Shown one piece after another: positions 62,377 through 64,000 of a DNA stretch of 64,000 nt. The DNA is from Nematostella vectensis (lineage: Eukaryota; Cnidaria; Anthozoa; Actiniaria; Edwardsiidae). The position numbers and the translations under genes are program-made. Location: the NCBI RefSeq assembly GCF_932526225.1, contig NC_064043.1:15934085-15998084 (forward strand), given 5' to 3'. The first letter of the stretch is position 1. Every line of letters starts with the position of its first letter. The notes beneath the pieces were generated by a model. It saw only the letters and a list, made by a program, of their open reading frames with translations. It did not search any database and was not told the DNA's origin.

Positions 62377-64000
62377 CAAGCGGTACTAGACCGCTTGTTG
62401 ACGTTTCTGGTCGGGACTGGATACTCCCCCGGTTAAGGCTAAGCAGGACAATCAGATTGTGATGCCGAAATTTTTTGACCCGAGGGACCACATGCCTGCA
62501 AACTCTTTTATGGCATCCAAGGCAGAGCACCAAATAATACTAGATGGGTGGCCAGTCTTCAGCAATACCCAGTCAAGCAAGCCAAAAAAAGAAACTATTG
62601 CATGTAGTCGTGGGTGGGGGTCTCCTTAGTTTACATGGCTGTTGTCACGCATTACAACGCCCCAGCGAAAGAACGATCTATCCATCAAGTTTATCTCTTT
62701 GAGATCCTTTGTTTATATTGCCAGTTTGTTGGGAGAACGTGGCATCTCGTCAACTAGTGTACACACTGCATCTTGAGGACTAGTGGTTAATCAAAGTCAA
62801 GCACTTCAATTTCCCATACAGTCGCCAACAATTCTTGTGACTGTACCCCAGCAGGCAAGGTCACCCCAGGTGGTGTACTGTATATTGGGGAACAAAGGGA
62901 ATGGGTGGCCAATGAACCCTGTCGGTTGTTCATAGAGTATTTCTTGGGCTGGGAAGTTCTTACCCTTGGTAAGTAGCTTTTCCCCTATCATTAACACATA
63001 ATCTAAACATCCTATCTCAAAGATCCCAGGTACATTCGGAAAGCTAAAATCTTCAGGCTCAAAATAATAAACATAGGCTGAGCAAATACTCCAGTCCAAA
63101 CCCAGTGAGAAAAAAAAAAGAGAACAAATCACTCGTTTGATTGCTTTGTTCACTGCAGTACCAGACCAGACATAATTTACAGATGAAGATGAAGAATGAA
63201 GATGAAGAAATGATTTTTATCAATGTAACTTAATAGATTATTTTTTTTTCTATTATAATTATCGATGAGAGATATGCTTTAAGAAGAAATAAAAGCTCCG
63301 CAAATATAAGTTTTGTATCAATAGGGCACCCTTTTAAGGCCTATTGTACAGGCTTGGCATCTTGACGCGCGATGCCACAAATATAATTGAGTTAACTAGT
63401 ATGCAAGTAAACTTTTCCCCTTGTGTGATTAGCGATTTTCAGATGAAGAAACATTTAAACTATAACATTAAAAAAGAAAGAATGATAACAGTAGCATCCT
63501 TCCAAGCAGTTAAGGCAGAGCAATTCACCATTCGCAGTTTTTCATTTTTTCATTTTTCGGCCCCTGAACCCTGTCGGTTGTTCATAGAGTATTTCTTGGG
63601 CTGGGAAGTTCTTACCCTTGGTAAGTAGCTTTTCCCTTATCATTAACACATAATCTAAACATCCTATCTCAAAGATCCCAGGTACCTTCGGAAAGCTAAA
63701 ATCTTCAGGCTAAAAATAATAAACATAGGCTGAGCAAATACTCCAGTCCAAACCCAGTGAGAAAAAAAGAGAACAAATCAATCGTTTGATTGCTTTGTTC
63801 ACTGCAGTACCAGACCAGACATAATTTACAGATGAAGATGAAGAATGAAGATGAAGAAATGATTTTTATCATTGTAACTTAATAGATTATTTATTTTTTT
63901 TCTATTATAATTATCGATGAGAGATATGCTTTAAGAAGGAATAAAAGCTCGGCAAATATAAGTTTTGTATCAATAGGGCACCCTTTTAAGGCCTATTGTA
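62377..64000 (+). repeat. Unit 32, class C, cut at right edge
   Basis: Partial class C unit, partner of unit 8 at offset 47,349. It has a full candidate exon at 62822-62968 and a truncated copy ending at the donor near 63620. The second sub-unit is cut at 64000, just at its start. Confidence 0.94.

Larger units (their letters stand above)
1..64000 (+). repeat. Tandem macrosatellite array, 33 units, spans whole window
   Basis: The window is one uninterrupted direct tandem array. The same ordered landmarks recur every 1.70-2.37 kb from first base to last: hairpin, A-rich tract, splice-bounded 147-bp segment, purine tract, TATA-like sub-unit and 56-bp sub-repeats. Units differ by scattered substitutions, homopolymer-length changes and three kinds of large structural change. 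No unit is inverted and no unrelated sequence interrupts the array. Both ends run off the window, so total size is unknown. This organisation is typical of eukaryotic satellite or macrosatellite DNA. Chromosomal location (centromere, sex chromosome, subtelomere) cannot be read from the sequence; I saw no telomere repeat. Confidence 0.97.

Noticed and set aside
1-64000. CRISPR-like array
   Set aside because: The repeats are 1.7-2.4 kb long with no short unique spacers and no cas genes.
1-64000. Tandem transposon or LTR element array
   Set aside because: No transposase, integrase or reverse transcriptase frame, no terminal inverted repeats at unit borders and no target-site duplications were seen.

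Overview
The whole 64 kb window lies inside one long head-to-tail tandem array. I see no single-copy DNA and neither end of the array. I count 33 units, all in the same orientation: 31 complete and two cut by the window edges. I phase each unit on an 8-bp-stem hairpin that recurs once per unit. The array, the absence of long open frames (longest 137 codons), the AT-rich TATA/AATAAA-like segments and the splice-site-like signals all point to a eukaryotic nuclear satellite or macrosatellite. I cannot name the species. I found no rRNA, tRNA, transposase, reverse transcriptase, CRISPR or operon-like gene.

Units fall into three size classes plus one derivative. Class A is 1703-1713 bp (16 complete, plus the partial first unit). 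Class B is 2166-2176 bp (9) and carries a second copy of a roughly 466 bp sub-unit. Class C is 2358-2370 bp (5 complete, plus the partial last unit) and carries an extra, internally deleted 652 bp monomer. One 2030 bp unit is a class B unit with a deletion of about 148 bp. Every unit has the same order: hairpin; segment with an A-rich tract; a 147-bp segment bounded by good splice-site matches; a GATGAA-type purine tract; a TATA/AATAAA-rich sub-unit; and three copies of a 56-bp sub-repeat.

Blocks of several units recur at fixed offsets of about 5,576, 16,682, 28,700 and 47,349 bp. This shows higher-order amplification by unequal exchange. A near-identical run of 1704-bp units (about 46.1-51.2 kb) looks like the newest expansion. 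The block from 19.7 to 26.1 kb is the most diverged.

The feature most worth testing is the 147-bp segment. It has an acceptor-like start, a strong donor-like end, symmetric phase 1-1 and no stop or frameshift in any of 33 copies. However, its private substitutions are mostly amino-acid changing, so it may be a gene-derived exon now drifting rather than an active one. I annotate no confident protein-coding gene.
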